A stretch of DNA of 13,161 nucleotides from Chlorobiota bacterium (GTDB taxonomy: Bacteria; Bacteroidota; Ignavibacteria; SZUA-365; JAADGX01): contig JAADGX010000076.1 in assembly GCA_013152135.1 (NCBI GenBank), positions 1-13,161 on the forward strand, read 5' to 3'. The translations under genes were made by a program, and so were the position numbers. The first letter of the stretch is position 1. Each line of letters begins with the position of its first letter. The notes under the pieces were generated by a model. That model did no database searches, was not told the origin of the DNA, and saw only the letters and a program-made list of their open reading frames with translations. Below, piece by piece: positions 1 to 6,536 of this stretch.

Positions 1-1146
1 GTTGGGGATTGTTGTTTTCGTGTTAAATCGAAAACGGAAACAGCTTCAGGCATACGGGAGCAGGTCGAGATATCCATCCGCGAAGCGGATCTCGTCATAT
101 TCGTGGTTGACGGGAAAGCGGGCATCCATCCCATGGACGAGGAAATCGCTCGTATTCTCCGGAAGAGAACCGACAAGGTTATCCTGGCGGTCAATAAAAT
201 CGACAGCGAAAAAGTGGAGTTGGAGACCGGGCAGTTCTACGCCATTGGTCTCGGCGAGCCACACAGCATCAGCGCCGTTACCGGGCGGAAAATCGGGGAT
301 TTCCTGGACGAAGTAGTAGCGGTCCTGCCCAAGCGCGAAGCCCGCAACGAGGATCCGCGCATGCGGCTTGCGGTCATCGGCCGTCCCAACGTCGGCAAGT
401 CATCGCTCGTCAACGCGTTGATCGGCGAGGAGCGCGCGCTGGTGACGGAAATTGCCGGCACCACCCGCGATCCCATCGATTCCGTGCTCAAGTATCACGG
501 CGAGGAAATCGTTCTCATCGACACGGCCGGGCTGCGTCGGAAAAGCAAGGTGAAAGAGAACATCGAGTTCTATTCCACGCTTCGCACCATGCGCAGCATA
601 GAGCGCTGCGACGTTACGCTCGTGCTCCTCGACGCCCAGTCACAGCTCACTCACCAGGACGCCGACATCATCGAAGAAGTCGTGAAGCGCAGGAAAGGAA
701 TCGTGCTGGCCGTCAACAAGTGGGACCTGGTGGAAAAGGATACTGGTACGACGCGTGAATTCGAACAAGCTATTTTCGACCACCTTAAGATGTTCGACTA
801 CATTCCGGTGGTGTTCATATCGGCTCTCACCAAGCAACGAATCAGCAAAGCCATCGCGCTGAGCCGCGAGGTGTTCGAACAGCGGAACCGCCGTATTCCT
901 ACATCGGAACTCAACGCGCAGCTTCGCCCCTACATCGAAGCTACGCCGCCTCCTACCACGCCGACGGGACGGGAAATCAAGATCTCGTTCATCACACAGG
1001 TTCGAACCGCACCGCCGGTGTTCTTGTTCTTCACCAATGAACCCAAGCACTTGCCCGAGAGTTACCGGCGATTCCTGGAACGACGACTGCGCAAGGAATT
1101 CGGGTTCAAGGGAGTGCCTCTCACGTTGCAATTCAGGAAAAAATAG
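1..1146 (+). CDS. der: Ribosome-assembly GTPase Der (EngA), 5'-truncated by window edge
   Basis: Der is a tandem-GTPase protein that binds the 50S precursor and is needed for late large-subunit maturation. Frame 1 is open from the first base and gives 381 residues, so roughly 55-60 N-terminal residues, including the first P-loop, lie outside the window (family usually 435-490). Visible signatures are the first-domain G4 motif NKID (codons 65-68), the second P-loop GRPNVGKSS (127-135), DTAG (174-177), the second G4 NKWD (239-242) and a G5-like SALT. A KH-like RNA-binding domain fills about codons 290-381 and ends in basic residues. Two G domains followed by a KH domain is diagnostic of Der. 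The first 16 or so codons do not resemble Der and may contain a base error (see findings). The gene is the last coding unit before a gap of about 345 bp. Confidence 0.96.
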   Translation, partial: VGDCCFRVKSKTETASGIREQVEISIREADLVIFVVDGKAGIHPMDEEIARILRKRTDKVILAVNKIDSEKVELETGQFYAIGLGEPHSISAVTGRKIGDFLDEVVAVLPKREARNEDPRMRLAVIGRPNVGKSSLVNALIGEERALVTEIAGTTRDPIDSVLKYHGEEIVLIDTAGLRRKSKVKENIEFYSTLRTMRSIERCDVTLVLLDAQSQLTHQDADIIEEVVKRRKGIVLAVNKWDLVEKDTGTTREFEQAIFDHLKMFDYIPVVFISALTKQRISKAIALSREVFEQRNRRIPTSELNAQLRPYIEATPPPTTPTGREIKISFITQVRTAPPVFLFFTNEPKHLPESYRRFLERRLRKEFGFKGVPLTLQFRKK

Positions 1147-1492
1147 ATCACCGATTACTTTCCGCTTGCGGGAAGGGAAATGAACGAGCTTCACCAGGGT
1201 AATAATTCGTCCCCCTGAATCTATTCCATCTTTCCATCGTACAAAACTTCGATGCCCGGATCATTTCTGATCCGCATTCATATGATGACACACGAAACAA
1301 AGCGTTCATCAGCCCGGGTTTCAGCGCCCGGGATCATTCGCAACATCTTACCTACATATCCCACCTCAGGAACCTTCCTCTCGAAGGGCAATAACCGCCG
1401 GTAAACAGGTCGCCGGCGGTTTCTTTATTACAAGGATTTTCCTACTCTTCAACATGATAAATCAGTATCATCATCAGATAATGGTAGGAACA
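1147..1492. other. Intergenic stretch between der and lipoprotein gene
   Basis: I found no credible gene here; the only start codons give peptides of about 12 residues. There is a short hairpin just after der (1159-1174, CTTG loop, one G-U pair). A perfect 7-bp hairpin lies at 1257-1274 with a TTTC loop, and a CCCGGG/CCCGGG pair at 1313-1332. A strong GC-rich terminator-like hairpin follows at 1393-1421 and is listed separately. No tRNA T-arm or other recognised RNA motif was seen on either strand. The terminator lies about 250 nt after der, so either der has a long 3' UTR or a small untranslated transcript ends here. Confidence 0.5.
1393..1428 (+). terminator. Rho-independent terminator
   Basis: A perfect 9-bp stem pairs 1393-1401 (AACCGCCGG) with 1413-1421 (CCGGCGGTT) around an 11-nt loop. 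It runs directly into a T-rich tail (TTCTTTATT). It would end transcription coming from der, or from an unseen transcript in the 1147-1392 gap, before the lipoprotein gene. Confidence 0.75.
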
Positions 1493-2092
1493 ATGCTGAA
1501 AAGAATCATGCAAACGGCGGGAGTGGTCGTTCTGCTCGTTGCTGTCGCAGGATGCAGCTCTCCGAAACAATCCGGAAACGCACAATCCGCGAAAGAGAAA
1601 TACCTGGCCAATGCGAGGACGATCGCGACCGGATTCCAGAAAGAGCTTTCCTCCGTTCTCAAGAAACACCTGCTGGCGGGCGGCCCCGCGGAGGCGATTG
1701 CCGTGTGTGCGGACACTGCTCAGGAGCTTACACGCGCGTTCGGCGAATCACGGGGCGCAACCATCCGGCGGGTGACTTCAAAGCCGCGCAATCCGGCTGA
1801 CGCGCCCGATGATTTCGAAAAAGCAATCCTGGAGGAGTTCGCGGATCTGAAACAGGAAGGCAGGCTCACAGCAAAAAGCGAGTATTTTGAAATCGTCGAG
1901 ATCGACGGTAAAAAGATAGCGCGTTACCTGAAACCGTTGACCGTCGTCCCTGTATGCCTGAAGTGTCACGGTCAGAACCTGTCGCCGGAGGTGACCTCGC
2001 TTTTAAAGGAGCGCTACCCGAGCGACAAGGCGGTCGGCTACAAAACGGGCGATTTGCGGGGAGCCATTAGCATCATGATCGACGTGGAATAA
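1493..2092 (+). CDS. Tll0287-like (DUF3365) haem-binding lipoprotein
   Basis: Predicted 199-residue lipoprotein. A basic n-region (MLKR) and hydrophobic core lead to lipobox VAGC with the acylated cysteine at residue 21. The body matches the DUF3365/Tll0287-like pattern: a conserved Cys in the helix AVCADTAQEL (C72), a KPRNPADAPDDFEK segment (97-110), a central PAS-like strand region, and one c-type haem motif CLKCH (C155, C158, H159). In cyanobacterial Tll0287, as I recall, haem c is bound covalently with His and Cys as axial ligands, so C72 is the likely sixth ligand here. A periplasm-facing redox or gas-sensing role is inferred. The start at 1493 is chosen because it follows AGGAA and gives a clean signal peptide; an in-frame ATG at 1454 would add 13 polar residues. 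It stands alone behind a terminator. Confidence 0.85.
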   Translation: MLKRIMQTAGVVVLLVAVAGCSSPKQSGNAQSAKEKYLANARTIATGFQKELSSVLKKHLLAGGPAEAIAVCADTAQELTRAFGESRGATIRRVTSKPRNPADAPDDFEKAILEEFADLKQEGRLTAKSEYFEIVEIDGKKIARYLKPLTVVPVCLKCHGQNLSPEVTSLLKERYPSDKAVGYKTGDLRGAISIMIDVE

Positions 2093-2222
2093 CTGACGTC
2101 CCGCAGTGAAAACAGCCTGCTCTTTCCTTAACAGGAATTAATTTAAAAGTCATGTTCCTGTAAGGTTGTGATGTTATTTTTCTGATGGAACAATACAAAG
2201 TGTGTCTGTCAGGAGGAATTCC

Positions 2223-2597
2223 ATGGGAACCATTCAATATATGCTCATCATTGTAGGCGTCATTGTGGTAGGTCTGGCTGTCAGCGTCAGCGTCACTATT
2301 TTTGGCACCAACATGAAGCAATCGAATACCGACGCGTTGATCAACGATTGCATGCGCCTGGCTTCAAAGGCCCAGACATATTATTCCAAACCGAGCTACC
2401 TCGCCGGCGGGAACCACAGCTTCGCCGACATCACGATATCAGATTGCGGATGGAAATCCGCAACGAACCAGAACGGCACGTACGAATTCACGGAGATCGG
2501 GTCCGCTTCATTCAAAATCGTTGCGAACGGCAACGAGTCCAATCGCGTCGTAGTCCTGGTGCTGCCTGATTCCGTTGCACTTCTCTCGACGGAATAA
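2223..2597 (+). CDS. Short pilin-like single-pass membrane protein
   Basis: A 124-residue protein with an N-terminal hydrophobic helix (about residues 6-28) beginning only a few residues after the start, then a small polar domain. The layout of MGTIQYMLIIVGVIVVG, then NTDALINDCMRLASKAQTYY and AGGNHSFAD, resembles short type IV pilin-like proteins that I recall from Ignavibacteria and relatives (written from memory as a starting MGQQQ and GGGN motif). That homology is not checked. There is no K/R-G-F-x-x-x-E prepilin cleavage site. Two cysteines (C43, C75) could form a disulfide. The start at 2223 is fixed by a perfect AGGAGG at 2211-2216; an upstream ATG at 2202 would put the Shine-Dalgarno inside the coding region. 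It is not linked by overlap to any neighbour. Confidence 0.72.
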   Translation: MGTIQYMLIIVGVIVVGLAVSVSVTIFGTNMKQSNTDALINDCMRLASKAQTYYSKPSYLAGGNHSFADITISDCGWKSATNQNGTYEFTEIGSASFKIVANGNESNRVVVLVLPDSVALLSTE

Positions 2598-2613
2598 TAG
2601 GTTGCTTTAAAAT

Positions 2614-2641
2614 GGGAGCGAAAACCCGTTTCGCAGTTCCC
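2614..2641 (+). other. Imperfect hairpin after pilin-like gene
   Basis: GCGAAA (2618-2623) pairs with TTTCGC (2629-2634). The stem is extended by GGGA/TCCC (2614-2617 with 2638-2641) across a 3-nt bulge. It starts about 17 nt after the stop codon. No T-tract follows, so it is more likely a 3'-end stabiliser than a terminator. Confidence 0.35.
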
Positions 2642-2680
2642 GTGAAATTCGGACTGTATAGCTCCACACATACAATGAGA

Positions 2681-2734
2681 TGATGCGCCATCGCGACAAA
2701 GGACCTGACGGGGCGCACCATCAGAGCCTTTTTT
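2681..2734 (+). terminator. Possible rho-independent terminator
   Basis: TGATGCGCC (2681-2689) pairs with GGCGC-acc-ATCA (2712-2723) as 5 bp plus 4 bp around a 3-nt bulge, with a long 22-nt loop. A run of six T (2729-2734) starts five bases after the stem. The stem is weak and the T-run offset, so this is a tentative terminator for the pilin-like gene. It overlaps the leader of the next gene. Confidence 0.3.
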
Positions 2735-2776
2735 GAACAGACCGTTTAGCACTTCGCCATTTACCGGAGAGACACA

Positions 2777-3718
2777 ATGTTTTCCCGCGCAGCTTTTTCC
2801 CTCGTACTGTTTTGCTGGAGTTTTATCGCCATCGCCCAAAGTGATGAATTCAACTCGCTGAATCTCGGCAGCCAGTGGTCATGGATTCGAGAAAACCCGG
2901 ATAATTGGTTCTTGACATCAACCGAGCTGGAAATACGCACGGAAGCGGGGGCGCTGGAAGGCACCTCGTATAACAACGTGAAGAACATTCTTCTCCAGGA
3001 TGCGCCCCGCGGAACGTTTCGATTTGAAACCAGGCTTTATTTCAATCCCGATTCCATGTTTCACAACGCCGGCCTGATCTATTACATCGACGACGACAAC
3101 TACATCCGCGTGTCCCGTGGCATCTACGAGACATCGATCAACGGCGTATGGATGGAATTCGAGGTCAACGCTTCCGCCATCATGGACATCGTGAACGACA
3201 TCACCGCTTCCATCCTGTACTTGCGCTTGTCCCGCACCGACGATACCATCTTCACCGCGACCTACAGCCTGGACGGGATTACGTGGCGTCTCATCGGACA
3301 GGAAACGCTGCACTTTCCGAAACGAAAAGCCCGCATCGGTTTGCAGGCCGCCAATGGCTACGGCATAACCGCCACGCCCAAATCCATCCCGGCACGGTTC
3401 GATTACTTCCGCTTTGCCGTGACCGGCGTGGCTGATCGCCCGGCACCACAACCGTCAACAAGCCGCATCACCAGTATTTATCCCAATCCTTTCAATCCCG
3501 CAACGACCATTCGATACAGCGTCCGGCGCGCCGGGTTCACGACGCTGGAGATCGTGGACGGATACGGCCGCGTCGTCCGGACCCTGGCAAAGGATCTCAG
3601 GACGCCCGGAACGTACGCGACGTCATTCACGGGCTCGGGTCTTCCACCGGGAGTGTACTTTGCAAGACTAAAAACAACCGACGGCATCACCTATCGACCG
3701 TTGTTATTATTGAGATAG
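2777..3718 (+). CDS. Secreted ConA-like-fold protein with T9SS type A sorting domain
   Basis: Predicted 313-residue secreted protein. Residues 1-20 are a signal peptide ending AIA-Q. Residues about 22-215 look like a concanavalin A-like beta-sandwich of the GH43 C-terminal/DUF1349 type: DEFNSLNLGSQWSW opening, DNWFL, FRFETRLYF, NAGLIYYIDDDNYIRV, then SLDGITWRLIG and closing FDYFRF. Residues about 232-313 are a type A T9SS C-terminal sorting domain: YPNPFNPATTIRYS, a central VDGYGRVVRTL, PGTY and GVYFARL. Known T9SS biology implies passage through the outer membrane and removal of this tail with surface attachment or release. The sandwich may bind carbohydrate, but no catalytic domain accompanies it. 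The start is preceded by GGAGA. A small hairpin and possible terminator lie upstream, suggesting its own transcript. Confidence 0.85.
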   Translation: MFSRAAFSLVLFCWSFIAIAQSDEFNSLNLGSQWSWIRENPDNWFLTSTELEIRTEAGALEGTSYNNVKNILLQDAPRGTFRFETRLYFNPDSMFHNAGLIYYIDDDNYIRVSRGIYETSINGVWMEFEVNASAIMDIVNDITASILYLRLSRTDDTIFTATYSLDGITWRLIGQETLHFPKRKARIGLQAANGYGITATPKSIPARFDYFRFAVTGVADRPAPQPSTSRITSIYPNPFNPATTIRYSVRRAGFTTLEIVDGYGRVVRTLAKDLRTPGTYATSFTGSGLPPGVYFARLKTTDGITYRPLLLLR

Positions 3719-3740
3719 TCCTTAATCCTGAACAGCATTC

Positions 3741-3783
3741 CGGCGAAGAAAAAGGCGACCCCGTCCCTTTATAGCCTTCGCCG
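3741..3783 (+). other. Long hairpin in intergenic region before collagen-like gene
   Basis: CGGCGAAG (3741-3748) pairs perfectly with CTTCGCCG (3776-3783). An inner AAAGG/CCTTT pair is possible. There is no T-tract on either side, so it does not fit a standard intrinsic terminator. It lies 22 nt after the stop of the preceding T9SS cargo gene and may cap that transcript's 3' end. The rest of 3719-3985 shows a candidate promoter and no gene. Confidence 0.45.
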
Positions 3784-3877
3784 CCGTCCCGAGCGCACGG
3801 GAATTCGTCTTTAATCATCGACGGTCACCCCGTTGTGCATTCGCAGGAGTCGTCTTTAGTCCCCGCATTACGGCGTA

Positions 3878-3906
3878 TTGACATTCATATTAAAAAACGC
3901 TAACTT
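3878..3906 (+). promoter_or_regulatory. Candidate sigma70-type promoter for collagen-like operon
   Basis: TTGACA (3878-3883) is a perfect -35 hexamer. After a 17-nt AT-rich spacer comes TAACTT (3901-3906), a weak -10 with 3 of 6 matches. The leader to the ATG at 3986 would be about 70 nt. Position and spacing are good, but promoter consensus differs in parts of the FCB group, so this is tentative. Confidence 0.35.
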
Positions 3907-3985
3907 CCCGCGTTCGAGGATTCATTTCTTAATAATACACAACAATCACACGCGTCATGTCGAACTATTCTGAAAAGGAGGATAC

Positions 3986-5935
3986 ATGAAACGATTTCGC
4001 TTACGATGTGTCGTGGTAATCGCGATGTTGGTTCTTCCCGCGCTCATGTTTGGACAAAACCAACTTCCCGACGTCTCCGGCGAGATACCGTCACCGCCTG
4101 TATTCCGCCAGTTTCACTACCAGGGATGCCTGACGAAACCGAATGGAGACCGCTACAACGGGACTTTCAAGGTGATGTTCGAGCTTATCGATCTCGATAC
4201 GAACCCGTTTCAAGTACTCTTTTCGGAAACTGTCAGCCAGTTGAAGGTCAACAACGGTATTTTCGAACATGCGATTGGAAGCGTCGATACTGTTCGCAAT
4301 CCGCTCAATCCCTTGATTTTCCAGAAACGGATTGCGCTGCGCCTGACAGTCGATGGCGAGACCTTACGACCCCCGATCCCGATCTATCCCAGCCCCATCG
4401 CCATGGTCGCGCTGTACGCCGATTCCTTGAAACAACCCTTGCCGCCGGGGCCACAAGGACCTCCAGGAGCTAACGGAATCAATTGCTGGGATTTGAACGG
4501 AAACGGGAAAAAGGACCCTGGAGAAGATAAAAACGGTGACGGAAAGTGGGACGCAAAAGATTGTCAAGGAGCAACAGGTCCGAGGGGACCGGCAGGACCA
4601 ATAGGGCCGGCAGGACCAATAGGACCGGCAGGACCAAGGGGGCCTGCGGGAGCAAATGGTATTAATTGCTGGGACTTGAACGGAAATGGAAAAAAGGACC
4701 CTGGAGAAGATATAAACGGTGACGGAAAGTGGGATGCAAAAGATTGCCAGGGAGCTGATGGTATCAATTGCTGGGACTTGAATGGAAATGGAAAAAAGGA
4801 CCCCGGAGAAGATATAAACGGCGATGGAAAGTGGGATGCAAAAGATTGTCAAGGGCCTCCCGGTTCGATAAAAGACACTGTTCGCAAGTTGATCGTAGAT
4901 TCGCTGATTGTCCGCCGGAACTCTGAGCATTTCGGGTGGGAGCACTACCAGGATGGTATCAGCATTGGATTTGAAAACAACGCTGTTATTGACAGCACCG
5001 GTGAGGCATACCTTCGGAGCATGCACATCGTTGCAACCGATCCACGTAATCCCGATAAAAAAATCGAACTCGTCTCCTTTGACAGTACAATCTCCATTCA
5101 TAAGGTTCCAGAAATCTACATCTTCGGAAAAGACACCACCTATATCTGGGGAGATGGTATTTCCACTGGAAATATTGAGCTCTGGGATCCAATACGAAAG
5201 AGATCATCAGGACTTATTCGGCAAGACGGTGAAGCGTTTTTACACAGTCTTCATATCGTCGATTCAACGAATCCATCACAACAGATAATTGGGTTCGATC
5301 AGAAAGGCTCCTATCACTTCAAGCGGGAATTTTTCTTCGACAGCCTCGTGATACCGCTTGAGAACGGAAACGTGATGGTCATTGATCCTTTCAATGGAAT
5401 TACGATTAAAACACAGGCAGGGAAATGGGTGTTTCACATAAGCCCCTTTGGCGACCTCCTGGCAACGGGCAATAAAAACAACATCATTAAAACAGCGTCC
5501 TATGGAACGCGAAAAATGTACGCGGTGGAGTCACCGGAGGTCTGGTACGTTGATCGGGGACAAGGACAACTTGTGAACGGCCGGGTCCGTATTCCTCTCG
5601 ACCCGGTGTACCTGGAAACGGTCACGGTTGATGCCCGACACCCCATGATCGTCAAGATCACTCCTACCGCGGAATGCAACGGCATGTTCGTCGCCGAGAA
5701 GGGACCAGATTACTTCGTCGTCAAAGAACTGATGGGAGGCTCCTCCAACGCAACTTTCGACTGGGAGGTCTCCATCAAGAGAAGAGGGTACGAGGATGTT
5801 CGGTTGGAACCCTACGAGGAAGCCGCGACACGGGAAGAGATGGAGCAACAAACAAATCGCCGGAACAGGGAGTTGAAGGAAAGCAAACGTCGTCATAACG
5901 CTGACCTGAACTTTCTCCGGCGCGTGGAGCGGTAG
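3986..5935 (+). CDS. Secreted collagen-like fibre protein with three double calcium-loop repeats
   Basis: Predicted 649-residue exported protein. Residues 1-23 are a signal peptide. Residues about 38-145 form a beta-rich head typical of collagen-like surface proteins in this phylum (FHYQGCLTKPNGDRYNGTF...). Residues 154-163, 195-224 and 290-293 are Gly-X-Y collagen-like stretches (GPQGPPG, GPAGPIGPAG). Between them are three near-identical units (164-195, 225-256, 259-290) of the form NCWDLNGNG...KDCQG. Each unit holds two back-to-back 12-residue EF-type loops inside a Cys pair. Residues about 300-500 are beta repeats like a fibre shaft. Residues about 505-612 match a C-terminal cap I recall from such proteins (RKMYAVESPE, CNGMFVAEKG, FDWEVSIKRRGYE). 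A charged helical tail follows. There is no T9SS sorting domain. The start has AAGGAGG at 3975-3981. A surface or adhesive role is inferred. Confidence 0.8.
   Translation: MKRFRLRCVVVIAMLVLPALMFGQNQLPDVSGEIPSPPVFRQFHYQGCLTKPNGDRYNGTFKVMFELIDLDTNPFQVLFSETVSQLKVNNGIFEHAIGSVDTVRNPLNPLIFQKRIALRLTVDGETLRPPIPIYPSPIAMVALYADSLKQPLPPGPQGPPGANGINCWDLNGNGKKDPGEDKNGDGKWDAKDCQGATGPRGPAGPIGPAGPIGPAGPRGPAGANGINCWDLNGNGKKDPGEDINGDGKWDAKDCQGADGINCWDLNGNGKKDPGEDINGDGKWDAKDCQGPPGSIKDTVRKLIVDSLIVRRNSEHFGWEHYQDGISIGFENNAVIDSTGEAYLRSMHIVATDPRNPDKKIELVSFDSTISIHKVPEIYIFGKDTTYIWGDGISTGNIELWDPIRKRSSGLIRQDGEAFLHSLHIVDSTNPSQQIIGFDQKGSYHFKREFFFDSLVIPLENGNVMVIDPFNGITIKTQAGKWVFHISPFGDLLATGNKNNIIKTASYGTRKMYAVESPEVWYVDRGQGQLVNGRVRIPLDPVYLETVTVDARHPMIVKITPTAECNGMFVAEKGPDYFVVKELMGGSSNATFDWEVSIKRRGYEDVRLEPYEEAATREEMEQQTNRRNRELKESKRRHNADLNFLRRVER
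4475..4855 (+). repeat. Three coding repeats (double Ca-loop units), about 96 bp each
   Basis: Copies lie at 4475-4570, 4658-4753 and 4760-4855. All three encode the same 32-residue unit, with one amino-acid difference (Lys in copy 1, Ile in copies 2 and 3 before NGDGKWD). The DNA copies differ mainly at third codon positions. Copies 2 and 3 are adjacent with 6 bp between them. Copies 1 and 2 are separated by the Gly-X-Y block. Confidence 0.95.
4589..4642 (+). repeat. 18-bp tandem repeat encoding Gly-X-Y triplets
   Basis: Three units with starts at 4589, 4607 and 4625 (CCGGCAGGACCAATAGGN; the last diverges at its end). They encode GPAGPI-type collagen triplets. The period is a multiple of 9, so copy changes keep both the reading frame and the Gly register. 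Confidence 0.85.
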
Positions 5936-5940
5936 CAATC

Positions 5941-6483
5941 ATGAAACGCTTCATTTTGTTCATGGCGATCCTCCTGGGCTTCACGCCGGGAGTCATTGCG
6001 CAGTCCAGCCAGAATTTCCGGCTGGAAATCGATGTGTTCGACAACGGAGGTCTCGGCCTCGGAACACCGCGGAGCCAGAACTTTGCCACTACCGCCATCA
6101 TCGGCCAATCCGCAGGGCTGTTGCAGTCATCGAGTAACAGTTACTCCGTTGCATCGGGCGCGGGGTGCTTGTTCTGCGCCAAGACCACGACCTCCGCGAT
6201 CTTCCGCCAGCCTTCGCCGGACGAGATACAACTTGAACAGAACTTTCCAAACCCGTTCAATCCCGGCACGACGATCCGCTTTACGCTGAACCGGCCCGCG
6301 TTTGTCGATCTCTCGTTGTACAGCCCCCTCGGCGTCAAGGTTATGACAATATTTCGCGGAAGGAAACCCGCCGGTGTCCACGATGTGCGCCTGATCGCGG
6401 ATGATTTACCGAGTGGCATGTACGTGTACCGTCTCACGACCAAGGGAGGAAGCATCGTACGAAAATTAGTGCTCTCAAAGTAG
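5941..6483 (+). CDS. Small secreted T9SS cargo protein coupled to collagen-like gene
   Basis: Predicted 180-residue exported protein with a signal peptide (1-20, cleavage near VIA-Q). A short N-terminal module (about 22-76) follows: SSQNFRLEIDVFDNGG..., SQNFATTAIIGQSAG and NSYSVASGAG. Such NY/NF-x-L...IGQ...Y-S-x-x-x-G modules are common in small secreted proteins of this phylum. A CLFC pair (C76, C79) lies at the junction. Residues about 97-180 are a T9SS type A sorting domain (QNFPNPFNPGTTIRFTL, LYSPLGVKV, PAGVHDVR, SGMYVYRL, KLVLSK). The start codon lies 5 nt after the stop of the collagen-like gene, with GGAGCGG in that gene's 3' end as ribosome-binding site, so the two are co-transcribed and probably translationally coupled. 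A strong terminator follows. The molecular role of the N-terminal module is unknown. Confidence 0.82.
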   Translation: MKRFILFMAILLGFTPGVIAQSSQNFRLEIDVFDNGGLGLGTPRSQNFATTAIIGQSAGLLQSSSNSYSVASGAGCLFCAKTTTSAIFRQPSPDEIQLEQNFPNPFNPGTTIRFTLNRPAFVDLSLYSPLGVKVMTIFRGRKPAGVHDVRLIADDLPSGMYVYRLTTKGGSIVRKLVLSK

Positions 6484-6502
6484 TCACGACAACTCCGGAA
6501 AC

Positions 6503-6536
6503 AGCCCGACAGCGCATTGTGCTGCCGGGCTTTTTT
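6503..6536 (+). terminator. Rho-independent terminator of collagen-like operon
   Basis: AGCCCG (6503-6508) pairs with CGGGCT (6526-6531). An inner CAGC/GCTG stem continues after one mismatch, and the 3' side runs straight into TTTTTT (6531-6536). It lies 20 nt after the stop of the T9SS cargo gene and separates this operon from the SDR gene. Confidence 0.9.

Noticed and set aside
640..1194. 184-codon minus-strand frame over the end of der
   Set aside because: It is antisense to the conserved second G domain and KH domain of Der.
1313..1332. CCCGGG/CCCGGG as a hairpin or restriction-type site pair
   Set aside because: Each half is its own palindrome, so the pairing is ambiguous and no flanking bases extend the stem.
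4475..4855. The regularly spaced repeats as a CRISPR array
   Set aside because: The repeats are about 96 bp, in frame and coding for a calcium-loop unit, with unequal spacing.
4364..5101. 245-codon minus-strand frame with repeated FCIPLS/VYIFS segments
   Set aside because: Its repeats are simply the antisense of the calcium-loop repeats in the real gene.
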